A stretch of DNA of 64,000 nucleotides from Solanum dulcamara (taxonomy: Eukaryota > Streptophyta > Magnoliopsida > Solanales > Solanaceae), in the NCBI RefSeq assembly GCF_947179165.1, contig NC_077242.1, positions 39,079,597 through 39,143,596 on the forward strand, written 5' to 3'. The position numbers and the translations under genes were made by a program. The notes under the pieces are model-generated. The model did no database searches and was not told the origin of the DNA. It worked only from the letters and a program-made list of their open reading frames with translations. The number at the start of each line of letters is the position of its first letter. The first letter of the stretch is position 1. Shown here in pieces: positions 36,393 to 54,233 of this stretch.

Positions 36393-37108
36393 TGATCTTG
36401 GGCGCATTTATAAGCCCATGCACTATGTTTGACCATTGTTGTGTGGCATTCTGAGAAGTTATTGAAGCCAAATGACGTATTTTGGATGGAATATCAAGCA
36501 AGTGTGCAATAAGGTATGAGTTCCAACATATGCAGTAAGTTTGCAAAGCAAAAGGCAGGAAAAATGGTCCTGGCGCTATAGTGGCGCGATGCGCCACTGC
36601 AGCGTCAAACCTGTAAAAATTCTAGTGGCGCGACGCGCCAGGATGCAAACTACTGAGGCATGTTTTGGGCGCGATGCCTCACTACAGCGCCAAGCGAAAT
36701 TCTTCAGAAATTCTCTGGGCGGGATAGTGGCGCGATGCCCCACTGCAGCGCCAAGCGAAATTCTTCAGAAATTCTCTGGGCGCGATAGTGGTGCAATGCC
36801 CCACTGCAACGTTCTGCCCTTCAATAATTGAAAGAAAAGAGCACTTTAAATAGTTTCTTGTGCTAGGGCAACAGGGGCAGACATTTTTTGGAGGCGGAAA
36901 AAGAAGAGAAGAAAGAAAAAAGAAGAAGAGAAGCACAAAAACATCTTAGGTTCCTTTCTTCCTTTATTGTATTTTAAATGTGTATGGAATTGATTCCTTG
37001 GTGTTGTTATTTACATATGAGTAGCTAAACACCCAAATTTTGAGCTATAGCTACGAAACATGGTTTAATAGCATTTAAACTTGGTGGAAGATGGGTTGTT
37101 GATTCTAA
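36393..37108 (+). repeat. 3' LTR of Athila-like element, truncated
   Basis: Matches the first ~720 bp of the 5' LTR closely. Differences include a collapse of part of the first 61-bp hairpin unit near 36668. Homology stops at GATTCTAA (37108), followed by unrelated AT-rich DNA, so roughly the last 640 bp are missing. Confidence 0.88.
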
Positions 37109-37218
37109 ATAATGAGAAATTTTATACATTCAGATGTTCAAAAAATAAGCAGTATTAATTATTTAATATTCAAACTTCAATATAATATCTTAATATTTTA
37201 ATGTGTATTCAAATTTAG

Positions 37219-40200
37219 TGTTACACCCCGTACTTTTGTACCTTGGAACGCGTTCTTAAGTCTCTTGAAAGGCTCTTAAGTTTCTTAAGGTTTTCTAAAG
37301 TTTTTTAAAGCTTCTTAAGACTTCTTAAGAACTCTTAATCTCTTAAGAGTTACCATGTGAGCCGAATAATCTATAACGCTATCAAACAACTCTAAGAAAA
37401 GGAGAATGAGATACCCTATAATAGAAAAGATTGGAAATAGGGTCGTAAGAATCTGAAAGGAGTTGAAGACCAAGTAATGAGTCGCACGACTCGACGTACT
37501 TACGTAAGCTACCAATTTAAAAATCTTACATACTTAAGCTACTTGAGCACATACCAAGGTTACGTAGTAAGGATTACATAGGTTCGTAAAGTAAGATGAG
37601 ATTACGAATCCATGAGGAGGAAAAGAAAGCGACATATGGCAGCCCATCAGAGAGTGCCACGTGGTAGCATTAGAGAGTGCCATGTGGCAGCAGTGGAGCA
37701 AGGGTGGTGGGCCCCACATGCCACGTGGCATCCCATAAGTGGAGGAGGTGGTGGGTTGGCCCTATGAGGGTTTGACACGTGTCACCACTTGGGGCTTGAC
37801 ACATGTCACCTTCTAAGGTGGCCCATATATATATTTTATGACTTTTTAAGCTCATACTTATCCTTTAACTTCATCCTCATCAAGAAAATTCTAGAAAAGA
37901 GGAGAAGGGAAACCTCTAGCTAGAAGAGAAAGAGAGCCTCTGTTTTGGAGCCAAAAAAGGGTAAGTTCTCCGATTTCGCTTCATGAATTTATTATCTAGG
38001 GTATACCATTGTGGTATGAAGGTGTTATTAATGTAAATTTATGGTTTAGATCAGCAACAAAATGTTATCAAACAGCCACAAAGTTTTATTCGCGCTAAAG
38101 GAACTTCTGAGGCAAGTTTTGGCGAGTTTCGGCCAAGGTAAGGTTTTTTCTTTTGAAATGGAGTTTATGATGTTGTTATAAGGTGTAATACATGTCTTAA
38201 ATAAGGCTGGAAGTGGAAAAATTGTATAAGGATGATTGACGTTAGAAACCAACTAAATTGAAGCGGTTATAGCTAAATCGAAGTTGAGTAGTTGGTTGTC
38301 GTTGTGGTGCTGCGGGTGCAGCTGGTTGGGTTTCATGTTGTAGGGCTTTAAAGTGTTTAAAAAGGGTGTGGGTGCTGTCTTTTGCATTCACACGACCCTC
38401 CATTTGGTATGGTTAAAGATTTTGTAAAATAAAGATTAAAAACTCTATTTTCGTATCGTAGTTTGGAGCTTGTATTGTGTAAGGTTGAAGTGATTTACTT
38501 GTAAATATGCTGCTGGTTGTTGGTGGTAGTATGGTTGTTGATATTGGGTCCGAGTTAAATCTCGGGGATATTGAAGTTATAGGGGAGATGCTGCCCAATT
38601 TTTGGTAGATTTGAAACTAGTAACAAACTAGTCGAGGGTAATGGATAAGGAAATAACTCCTATGAGTACTTGGGTGTAGAGTTGGAAATTGAAAAGTGAA
38701 GGGTCATTAACCTTAGTGTTACTTTCATGTTAAATAGGTTCAAGAGACGACGAGGCGAACGTGTAAGATTAATCCGTAAGAGGTATGTGAAGCCCTTTCT
38801 TTCTCTTGGCATGTCTTTGACATAAGTATGTAAAGTTATCTTCTTTCTCTTGGCATGATTAAATAGAGCTATCCTTTTTTTCTCTTGGTATGTTGTCGAC
38901 ATAAGTATGATGCTATTATGCTATAAATATTCATGTAGCTCCATCATGGGTTGGGTACATTATATGGTGATATGGTAATGCATAAGAAAGTTATGATACC
39001 GAGCTCATGACGGACCGGGTACGATATATGCATATGATGATTCCATGAGGAAAAGTAGAGAGTATGTAAAGTTTATTCTTCCTCTTCCTTTGGCATGTCC
39101 TAATTGTAAGTAAATTGTGATACGAGCTATGGGGTAACTCCATTCTTAAGTCTTAAATGTAATTCGTATCTCTTATTCACTTCTGAATGTCAAACTCTTG
39201 TAGTAAATTGAACTAATTTCCTTGAACTCTATTTGCTGAGAAGTACTGGATGCATCAGCTTCTAGTCCTAAGGACTATATGACGACGGGTATCCCTGGCT
39301 CTATGAACTGTCAGTATTGCTTTAGTGCATGTCTAGGGTCCCCAAGATTCTAAGTAATATAGGCCCTAATGGCATTTAGAGGGCACTCGAGATGGATACA
39401 CCACTACTCTAGTCCTCAAACGATAGCTTAATCTTCTTACATGGTCAAGTCTCTGATAATGATTTAAATTGCATATGGTTACTCGTTATTCTACTCGTAC
39501 ATATGGTTAATATATCTTCCACCGAGTCCCATAAAGGGCCGGATACGATATAAGATGATATAAGTATTCACCGAGTCCCATAAAGGATCAGGTATGACCG
39601 AGTTCCATGAAGGATCGGGTACGACCGAATCCTATAAAGGGCCGGGTACGATATATGATGACATGATTATTCACTAAGTCCTATAAAGGGTCGAGTACGA
39701 CCGAGTCCCATAAAGGACCGGATATGATATATGATGGTATAATTATTGTGATAGTATGTTTATTTATCGAGTCCCGCAGTGGGCCGAGTAAGGAATATGA
39801 CATTGAGATACACGACTTCATTTTATAAGATGCAGGTACAGTGATTTATAAATTGTTATATTTGTTCCCTGCATCCCTGTATCAACTGTACTCTCTTGCG
39901 GTAGTTTATGCTTTACATACTCAGTACACATGTCGTACTAACCCCCCATTCTTGGAGGACTGCGTTCATGCCCGCAGGTACAGACGCATATTTTGGAGAC
40001 CCACCAGCTTAGGACTCCTCTCAGCAAGTTCGAGAGAAGCTCCATTGTACCGGAGCCTAGTTGTGGTACTGGTCTCTTGATTCGTACATTTGCTTTGTTT
40101 ATTCAGGGGTACGGTGGGGCCCCTGTCCCGCCTTATGTTACTGTTCTTACTCTTAGAGGTCTGTGGACATGTATGTGGGTTGTGTATGAGTTGTATATGC

Positions 40201-40366
40201 ATGTATGTACAGTGATGCCTATGATAAGGCTCGCCGGCTTATATGTTATCCTGCCTGTTGATGTGCTATAACTTAAACAGGGGACAAGTTTACTTACAGA
40301 TAGTAGGGATATACACGAGTGCCCAATTCAGACACCCGTCACGGCCTACGGGGTTGGATCGTGACA
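37219..40366 (+). mobile_element. Solo LTR (3148 bp) of a Tekay-like gypsy element
   Basis: Starts TGTTACACCCCG and ends GGATCGTGACA. Flanked by perfect 5-bp repeats TTTAG (37214-37218 and 40367-40371). No internal domain or second LTR. It contains about six CCGAGTCCCATAAAGG-type units around 39525-39785, each followed by a GATATATGATG-like word, and a conserved block with ATGCCCGCAGGTACAG near 39970. Produced by recombination between the two LTRs of a full element. Orientation is taken from the TG...CA ends and the similar LTR at 50208. Confidence 0.88.
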
Positions 40367-40371
40367 TTTAG

Positions 40372-41060
40372 ACCTATAAATTTTAATACACATTTTAATA
40401 TTTAGATATGCATTTAAATTGAGAGTCTTGATTTTAATAAAAATAAATAAGCCCCTCGTAAGTGTAGGACGTGTATTATTTGAATTAAACCGAAAAACCA
40501 AACCAAATTAAATCAAATTTTAATTTGGATTATTTTTTTGGTTTGGTTTCAAATTAAAGATTTCCTTTTTTTGATTTTTTGGTTTGATTTCAAATTTAGA
40601 AAAATAAAAACCAAAAAATTTAAAAAATCGAATTATTATATATTACTAATTAAAGTTTTATTCATGACTTATATTAAAAAGTATATTTAACTGGTAAAGT
40701 TGTTGCCATGTGACCAGGAGGTCACGAGTTCAAGCTTTGGAAACAGCCTCTGCAGAAATGTAAGTTAAGACTGCGTACAATAGACCCTTGTGGTCGGGCC
40801 CTTCCCCGAATCCCGCACATAGCGGGAGTTTTAGTGCATCGGGCTGTCCTTTATATTTTTTTTAGCATGTATATATAACTTTGATTATACTATTAATTAT
40901 TGACATAATCGAATAACTAAATCAAAAAAAATCAAACTGAAAAGTGAAAACCGAACCAAATTATTTTTTTTGATTTAAATTGAATTACTTTTTTTTTTAA
41001 AATCGAAAATCAAAAAATCAAAATCGAATAACACAAAATTGAATCAAAAAATCAAATGCA
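40372..41060. repeat. AT-rich dispersed repeat around a SINE
   Basis: Words like AACCGAAAAACCAAACCAAA (about 40490) and TTTTTTGGTTTGGTTTCAAA (40540), repeated near 40940-41050, suggest an old inverted-repeat MITE split by the SINE at 40685. Boundaries not clear. Confidence 0.35.
40685..40862 (+). mobile_element. tRNA-derived SINE, Solanaceae TS-like
   Basis: A-box-like TAACTGGTAAAGTTG and B-box-like GAGTTCAAGCT, then the body GGAAACAGCCTCTGCAGAAA, GACTGCGTACAATAGACCCT, TTCCCCGAATCCCGCACATA and GCATCGGGCTG, ending in a T run. This body is common in tobacco and Solanum. A few substitutions from that pattern show it is old. Confidence 0.8.
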
Positions 41061-41284
41061 CACCCAATGCTAACATTTCGTGTGTTTTACTAATAGGCTA
41101 TTCCGCCTAAAAACCTACCATACAGTCTCTTACCCGTCGTCATCGAGATAGGAAGTAGTTGGGGTTTTGGGTCGGGTACAATTTGGAACTCAAAAGTCAA
41201 AAATCACAAAACCCTAACAAAAACCCTAGCTCTCTCAACACCAGCAGACAACAGCATCAGCATCATCTTCTCCAGAGGAAGCCG

Positions 41285-42046
41285 ATGAAGACTGTATCAG
41301 GCAAAGTAAAATCTACAACTCCAATCTCTCTCTCCGATGCAGCAAAATCCTTCTCCAAATTTGCTGTATCAGACCATGAAGCTTCACACGCCGTTTCCTT
41401 ATATGTCCAACGTGCTGCCGATTCATTCAACAAGCTTGTTAAGGTTCATCAGAAACTCAGTTCCAATTGTGTGAAAAAGGAGCATTCTAATGATGATATC
41501 GAAATTTCAGAAAGTAGGCGTCATCACAAGAAAATTCGGGAGGTGGGTTTAAAGGTTGAAGATGTAGTGAAGAATGAGGATATCCCAAATGGGTTCCGAG
41601 AAAGCAAGAATCTTGTCAAGGAAGAAAACCCGGAAGCTGATACGAGGAATAAGACCAAAAACTCATCAAAAGTTGATAAAGTGAAGGATCAGAAACTGAT
41701 AAAGACTGAACAACGACTCGATCTAGGCGAAGGAGAGACAGAAACATCCAACCTAAATGAGCTGGAGTTTGTTCAAATAGATGTGGAACTGGAGCTCAAG
41801 GAAGTTAAGGAAGGTGGTATGACAAGTAGAGATAAGAAGAAGAAGAAGAAAAAAAAAAAGAAGGATAGAGGTGTAGGTGACAGTGAGCACGAGGTGGGGA
41901 AAGTGGAAGAAGATTTGGGTAATAAAGCAGAGGAGGAAGGGAAGAAGAGGAAGAGTATGGATCCTGATGCTGGTGAAAATGCTGGTTCAGCAGAGCAGAG
42001 TAGTAAGAAAAAGAGTAAAAAGAGAAGAATTGAAGGTGAAAAGTAA
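41285..42046 (+). CDS. Lysine-rich protein of unknown function, probably nuclear
   Basis: 253 codons, single exon, open. The ATG at 41285 is chosen because the frame upstream has no other ATG. The leader holds AAACCCTAGC and CT-rich tracts typical of plant 5' UTRs. Residues 1-60 form the only compact-looking part (SLSDAAKSFSKFAVSDHEAS, then VSLYVQRAADSFNKLVKVHQ, likely helical). The rest is charged and low-complexity: acidic/basic alternation, a run of ten lysines near residue 185, and SKKKSKKRR at the C-terminus. Both basic clusters are candidate nuclear localisation signals. I recognise no named family. It is the only intact-looking protein gene of the window. Probable 3' UTR to about 42200. 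Confidence 0.72.
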   Translation: MKTVSGKVKSTTPISLSDAAKSFSKFAVSDHEASHAVSLYVQRAADSFNKLVKVHQKLSSNCVKKEHSNDDIEISESRRHHKKIREVGLKVEDVVKNEDIPNGFRESKNLVKEENPEADTRNKTKNSSKVDKVKDQKLIKTEQRLDLGEGETETSNLNELEFVQIDVELELKEVKEGGMTSRDKKKKKKKKKKDRGVGDSEHEVGKVEEDLGNKAEEEGKKRKSMDPDAGENAGSAEQSSKKKSKKRRIEGEK

Positions 42047-44442
42047 TTGAATTATCTGAGTCGTAGGAATATTGTTGCTGTTGTTGCTGCTATTGTTGAG
42101 GATCAGAGTTATACCTTTCTGTGTAACACCTGCGAATTGTCCCTTGTGGATATCATTGCTAAAGCTGTATTGATATATCGATTCAAGTAATCTTTTTTGA
42201 GATATGATTCAATTTGAAATGATTATGGATTTAAAGCAGTATGGTTGACATATCAGAATTGAATTTAGGATTCTAACTATCTTTTTTTGATTTAAGGTAA
42301 CATTTTTCGGATCCAATCTATCTTACAAAGAAGAAGCATATGGTTATACACATTGGGCAAATTGAAAGCTGCAAAGCTAACATGTTTTTGTTCATTTCTG
42401 TTTCTTCACATTATTTAAATTTGTGTAACATCTTTGCTAATTATTGGAGCTTGTTATTGATTGGTTAACTGGTTGTATGACTCAGTAGCACACTTTTGGA
42501 TATGTTTTTTCTCACTTCTTCCTAATTCTCACATGCTGAACCCTTGGAAGTTGTAGCTAGTCAGTCCAAATGCATAGGCTAGTAAGATAAATTCATAGCT
42601 GTTCATTAGCCTCAGTAGAGGAAGAAACGGAAAAGAATGCAATTTTTGAAAGAGCTGGTCGGTTATCTTCAGGACCGGAAGATGTTTCATCCAATCTGTT
42701 TTCCTAGGTTAGCATAGTCTGACTGCCTTCTTTGAGCTAAAGGATTTGAGTTAAGCAATTTGCCAAAGAGCAAGAGTTCACTTGGGAGGAAATATGCTGG
42801 TTGAACTGCAAGCTAGTCGATGGAGTTGTATATTTCACATACTTCAGCATCTTATTAAGGCATATATTATGGAAACAAAGTGACAATCAGTCTTTACCTC
42901 TATATTCACACACACTACAATATTTGATAGCACATATGTAAGAAAGTAGAGTGTTAGACGTATTATAATGGATAATAAATGATTAGACCTAAATAATGCT
43001 GCTGGTCAGTCTAATTGACACCTTATGTAATTTGGTGCAATGGTTCGTCTTAATCCTTTTGGGTGGATGAGATATAGGGTGGTGGTAATAGAATTGTTTG
43101 GGTTGAAAAAGGGCTTATAAAGGTAGAGAATTGGATTTTGAGTTGCTACAGGAGGTCAGGGCTTTTGCGAATGCCTGTTTCGGGCAGTGTTAAAGAATCT
43201 GCTTTAGAGGAGTTCCACTGTGAACCGTAAATTATTCAAATCAAGTGGGTTGGTTAGCTTTCTGTTCTTTCTAGATAGTGTGAGTTTTATGTGCAAGAAA
43301 TTGTGTTTGTGTTACTTGATAAGAAACACCTACCAAAAAACTGAGACACCACAATCATAGCTTTTGTATGTGAGAAGCATGATAATCAGGTGATGATGAA
43401 TGCTTATCTGCTGTTACTTTTTGCATGAAAATATTAATAACAAAAATACCTATCTTCTTTTCGCCTGTCGTCCTCTCCTACTTTCTTACATGGTGCCATT
43501 CTTCTTTTACCTTTGAAATTTGAATAATCCCAAAGAAAAATAGAAGACATTGTAATTTTTTCCTCTTACTAGCTAGCAAGGCTTCACTAACCGAAGTTCT
43601 TAAAAATCCTATGCTGTATAACTCAAAGTGGAAAAGTAGGAATGGCCTCAAGGAGTAACAAATTATGAGGGAGTGATGTTGCTTAAGTTAAACTGTTTGA
43701 GATATTCTGATGAGTATCAACCAATGGTGCTATGATGGAAGCACGAAGTGAGGCTGTCTGAATCATCTACTATAGACCTTGGATGGTGGATAGGCATATT
43801 GTTTAGACAAAATGGATTTGAGGAAGGTATTTGCATGTAGTCCTTGCTACACAATTCCCTGGCAAGTTGGGAAGGGTGCTACTATAAGCTTTACATTTTA
43901 CGTCTTATTTTTTTTTTAAGGTGGTGTTCAAGCCAGCTTGTGCACCTCAACTAATTCCATGGGTTGAGGAGAAAAAGCTGTTGGAAGAAAAGAAATGAAG
44001 AAGAAATAAAAAGAAAATGGAAAACAATAAGAAAGAAAAGAAAATAGTAAAAATAATTTTTAAAAAATGAAATACACACGTGAAGTGCCTATATTTCATC
44101 AATTTTACACAGATCTAATTGAATTGTTTGGGTTGTGCACCTCAATTAATTCCATGGGTACATTTCATGTCCTATTTTGATTATCATATTTCCTTGCATT
44201 TTCCTATATCTGTTCTGTCATGTAATGCTTTAAACAAACTATATTACTCAATACTTATACGAAGATTAAGTTTTTAGCACCCTTAGAAATTGTAAATCTG
44301 GACATGTTTGCATCTGGATTTGTGATGTTAAGACCACAATAAGTGGACTACTTCAAACACGGAACAATAACATTCTTTTCATTCTAATTTTGTCTCTCTG
44401 TTCATGGCCTACAAAGGATTATCTGGCATGGTTGCAAGATAT
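42047..44442. other. Spacer, left copy of a segmental duplication
   Basis: No gene. From about 42507 (TTCTCACTTCTTCCTAATTC) it aligns in patches with 46055-46775, e.g. GCTGCTGGTCAGTCTAATTG at both ~43000 and ~46470. A SINE-like string recurs near 43920-43965 and 44130-44157. Confidence 0.55.
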
Positions 44443-45364
44443 TCAAATTGCACTTGCTAAGAGGTCCTGCGACAGCTTTTCATATAGAAAACGATCTTTC
44501 GTAGAGTCATCTGCAGACCAAATAAAGATACCATGAAGTGTTCCCTGACTCCTTAGTTTGCTGCATGCAACAAAGAATCCATGTCTAGGAGACAAGCCAC
44601 CACTGTTGTCAGTTCCAAAGCTAACTAGAATGTTGCCTCCTTTATAGTTATACATCTGAGTTTCAAAGAACTGTAGGAACTGAGGAATGGTTGTGCCCTT
44701 TTCATAGGCATAAAATTGTAAGTTGACATAGTCTATTAGATGGCCATACTTTTTCCAGAGTGCTAAATAGTGCACTTGCACTGAATCATCGGCATATGGT
44801 GCTATTGATGTGTAAGTGACAACATTGTTTTGTTTAATATAGTACAACAGTCGCCCAATGCACTCGGCGAATGTATCTGGATCTGCATTGAGGTATTCAT
44901 AATCTATATCTATTGCATCCAGGTTATACTCTTTCACTATCGTGGTGATTGAATGTATTGCTTTTCTTACCCATGAAGTAATTGAAGTAGGAGTGAAGGT
45001 GGCATTTTTACCATTCACTGTATCACCACCGAGACTCATTCCTACCTTAACGTTTTTATACTGGGCCTTGATGGAAGAAATATGAGAAGGGGTGAGGTTA
45101 TCAGTGTCCCAATAGACCAGGAAGTCACCATTAGTGGGTTCTGGTGTTTTTGTGTTTGTGTAGTCTATAGCGAAGGAGAGGAGGAAGTGAAAGTCAATAT
45201 TTGGATTAATTGGGACATCAGAGAATGTGACATTCTTGCCCTCAGCTGCAATGTATTCTCTGAAAACCACAGGGGCAGAATGCTAGAGCTGCCTCGGTCG
45301 TAGGGGAAATGTTGAAGAGAGCTTGAAGGACAAGAAGTGAGATGCAGAATTTTAAAGACTCCAT
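44443..45364 (-). pseudogene. GH18 chitinase-like secreted protein, frameshifted
   Basis: ATG 45362-45364 opens a signal peptide (MESLKFCISLLVLQALFNIS, then PTTEA). The mature domain lies in another frame: [50 protein letters not shown], the catalytic [11 protein letters not shown] (DxxDxDxE complete, Glu as proton donor), [37 protein letters not shown], stop TGA 44443-44445. A run of four C (45272-45275 on the plus strand as GGGG) is one base too long. Three would join signal and domain. Length near 300 residues is normal for the plant chitinase 2-like/narbonin-like GH18 group, some of which lack chitinase activity. It could be a live gene with an assembly error, or a recent null allele. Intronless. 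Confidence 0.8.
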
Positions 45365-45445
45365 GATTGCTTGGAGTTGGAAGGATCCCTTGTTCTTCTT
45401 ATTGGTATTTAACCAAAGTAGATGCCGATTAAAATATTTCTCCTT

Positions 45446-45485
45446 CAACAAGGCATTTGTTGTATCAACAAGGCATTTGTTGTAT
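45446..45485. repeat. 20-bp perfect tandem duplication upstream of chitinase-like gene
   Basis: CAACAAGGCATTTGTTGTAT occurs twice without a spacer. Each unit contains the near-palindrome CAACAA-GGCAT-TTGTTG. It lies 80-120 bp upstream of the chitinase-like ATG, so it may sit in the promoter. Confidence 0.9.
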
Positions 45486-46774
45486 GCTTTGCCGACTATC
45501 ATATAGGTTTAGATTCTATTTGTTCTTTTGTGAGTTGTATCTCTTTTCAGGACCTGGTTTTGTAAGCATCCATAATATTAATAGATTATGTCTCAGCTGG
45601 AAGCCAAGCATTGTCTTTCTTGGCATTTCTAGACGGCCTAATTGTTTACTCTTAGGTAATTGAAACTCCTTCACATTGGCAGGTTGGATAGGGTCCATGG
45701 TGTTTGGCCAGCAAACTGAGTTTTTCAAAAAGTAAAATGCATATTCAACGTAATTTACCTACTTTGCTCTGGGATTCCTCAAACCCATCGATGGTCTCTT
45801 GTAAAAATCATCCAAGATGATACTGAGTATTGGTTCTTTGGCTCAAGTTGATAGTCTATTCCTCAATCTGATCGAATTTGGACAGTTGATATGGCAACTT
45901 GTGGGGTATGAATGCTTTGGAAGGCTGATAATGAATTGTCTTTTTCTTGTTTGTAAAGAATAGGCTGGAATAAGATATTTCGCAGGATGTTTCAAAGGCG
46001 CGTGCATAGACGCTAAATGGTGGTTCTTCACTTGAATAACATAGTAGTACAATTTTGGAGAGCTTTTCTCACTTCTTCCTAATCCTCACATGATATTGAA
46101 AGTTAAACCAGGTAAATCCATCTGCCTAGAAATATTTGGCGGCAAATGCATTGAGAGTGATGATGTAGATGAAGCAAAGTGCAAGGGTTTGGGAAAATAC
46201 AGGACATATGCTGGTGGGACTGCAAGCTGGTCAAGGAACTTGTACGTTTTACTTTCTTAACTCAAGATATTGAAGGGATTGCTTGCTTTTGAAACTGGAG
46301 AATTCTTTATTGTGTATTTTCTACGCGACTAATTTAAGGCATAATTATAGAAACCAAGTGCCTATTAGTCTTAACCTTTTCATTCACGCATGCTACTGCA
46401 TTTTATAACATATCTGTACTCAGTTAGAGATGTTGTAACACATCATACATGCTTAGACCTGAATAGAGCTGCTGGTCAGTCTAATTGACACGTTTTGCAT
46501 TTTGGTGAAATGATTCGTGTAAGTCCCCTTAGTGTTCCAAACTATATTTTAAAACAAAATTATTCCTGTGATAGTAAGCTTTAGCACATTTGGGAATTGT
46601 AAATCTGAACTTGTTTGCTTCAATATTTTGATTGTAAGACCACAATACGAGTACAACCTCATACATGTCTTGTTTCCTAGAGAAGCCCCCAAAATAAGAA
46701 ATAACATTCCAGCATTCCAATTTTTATCTTTTGTCATGGCCTACAAAAGATTGCCTTAAATAGTTGCAAGATAT
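45486..46774. other. Spacer between chitinase copies
   Basis: No gene. 46055-46774 is the downstream part of the right copy of the segmental duplication. 45486-46054 has nothing recognisable. Confidence 0.45.
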
Positions 46775-47351
46775 TTAAGTTGCACTTGCTAAGAGGTCCT
46801 GGGACAAGTTTTCATATAGGAAATGATCCTTCATAGTCATCTGCAGACCAAATAAAGATACCATGAAGTTTTCCTTGACTCCTTAGTATGGTGCATGCAT
46901 CAAAGAATCCATGTTCAGGAGACAAGCCACCACTGTTGTCAGTTCCAAAGCTAACTAGAATGTTGCCTCCTTTATAGTTATACATCTGAGTTTCAAAGTA
47001 CTGGAGGAACTGAGGAATGGTTGTGCCCTTCCTGTGGGCGTAAAATTGGAAGTTGACATAGTCTATTAGATGACCATACTTTCTCCAGAGTGCTAAATAA
47101 TGCACCTGCACTGAATCATCTGCATATGGTGCTATTGATGTGTAAGAGATGACATTGTTTTGTTTAAGGAAGTACAACAGTCGCCCGATGCATTCTGCAA
47201 ATGTATCTGGATCTGCATTGAAGTGTTCATAATCTATATCTATTGCATCCAGGTTATACTCTTTCACTATCTTGGTGATTGAATATATTGCATTTCTCTC
47301 CCAAGATGTAATTGGTGTAGGAGCGAAGGTGGCATTTTTACCATTCACTGT
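46775..47351 (-). pseudogene. GH18 chitinase-like, truncated second copy
   Basis: Close relative of the 44443-45364 gene, starting at [15 protein letters not shown] and keeping [23 protein letters not shown] and [17 protein letters not shown]. The 5' half, with signal peptide and the first ~95 residues, is missing: similarity ends abruptly at 47351 after CCATTCACTGTA. A small deletion just after IWSADD (near 46834-46840) shifts the frame. The original stop TAA is at 46775-46777. A pseudogene made by duplication. Confidence 0.88.
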
Positions 47352-47764
47352 AATTGGGACAGAGGGAGTAATATCTCAAAGTTCCAGCATTCTTCCATTA
47401 TGCAATTTATGGCTGGATTAGTGATCCTTCATCATGATGCTGTTCATCTGCCCCGTTGGCTTTCTGAGTTTATTAAAATTTTAATTCTCAGTATAGTGGA
47501 AATTCTTTTGCCTAATTTTTATATGAAGAATTAACATAAATAGCCGCCTACCCAATTACTTAAACTAACACAAGCCAGTGGGTGTATTATATATTTATAA
47601 TCCCGTATAATCAATGTACGATATACATATACCAGTTAGGAAAAGTAAACATTGAATCCGCCTGGCTATTTGTGTAAACTTCCCTTTTATATTCCCCTGA
47701 TGATTATTTTAGTTTGAGTTTTCACTGCCCCTTTCATCACTGAGAGGTTTGTGATTTGCTGATC
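47352..47764. other. Spacer before the phototropin fragment
   Basis: No homology recognised. It does not contain the upstream phototropin exons (no LOV signature NCRFLQ seen). Confidence 0.45.

Positions 47765-54233
<6,469 letters not shown>

Larger units (their letters stand above)
26990..37108 (+). mobile_element. Athila-like Ty3/gypsy retrotransposon, decayed, 3' end truncated
   Basis: Order: 5' LTR, tRNA-Asp primer site, gag, pol (RT, RNase H, integrase remnant), an untranslated spacer with paired hairpins and a U3-like array, an ORF in the env position, polypurine tract, and the first ~715 bp of the 3' LTR. The layout, the tRNA-Asp primer site and the extra ORF after pol are typical of the Athila/Tat side of Ty3/gypsy. 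All coding parts carry stops or frameshifts, the protease region is replaced and the integrase core is deleted, so it is immobile. The two LTR segments remain very similar, so the insertion is not ancient. No target duplication can be checked because the 3' LTR is cut at 37108. Confidence 0.88.

Noticed and set aside
41159..41284. 42-residue N-terminal extension of the lysine-rich protein
   Set aside because: The extension would have to start at a TTG. The first ATG in frame is 41285, and the upstream part looks like a 5' UTR.
44443..45270. Chitinase-like gene starting at MVFREY
   Set aside because: That start is a GTG and lacks a signal peptide. The true start is the ATG at 45362-45364 in the other frame, before the extra base.
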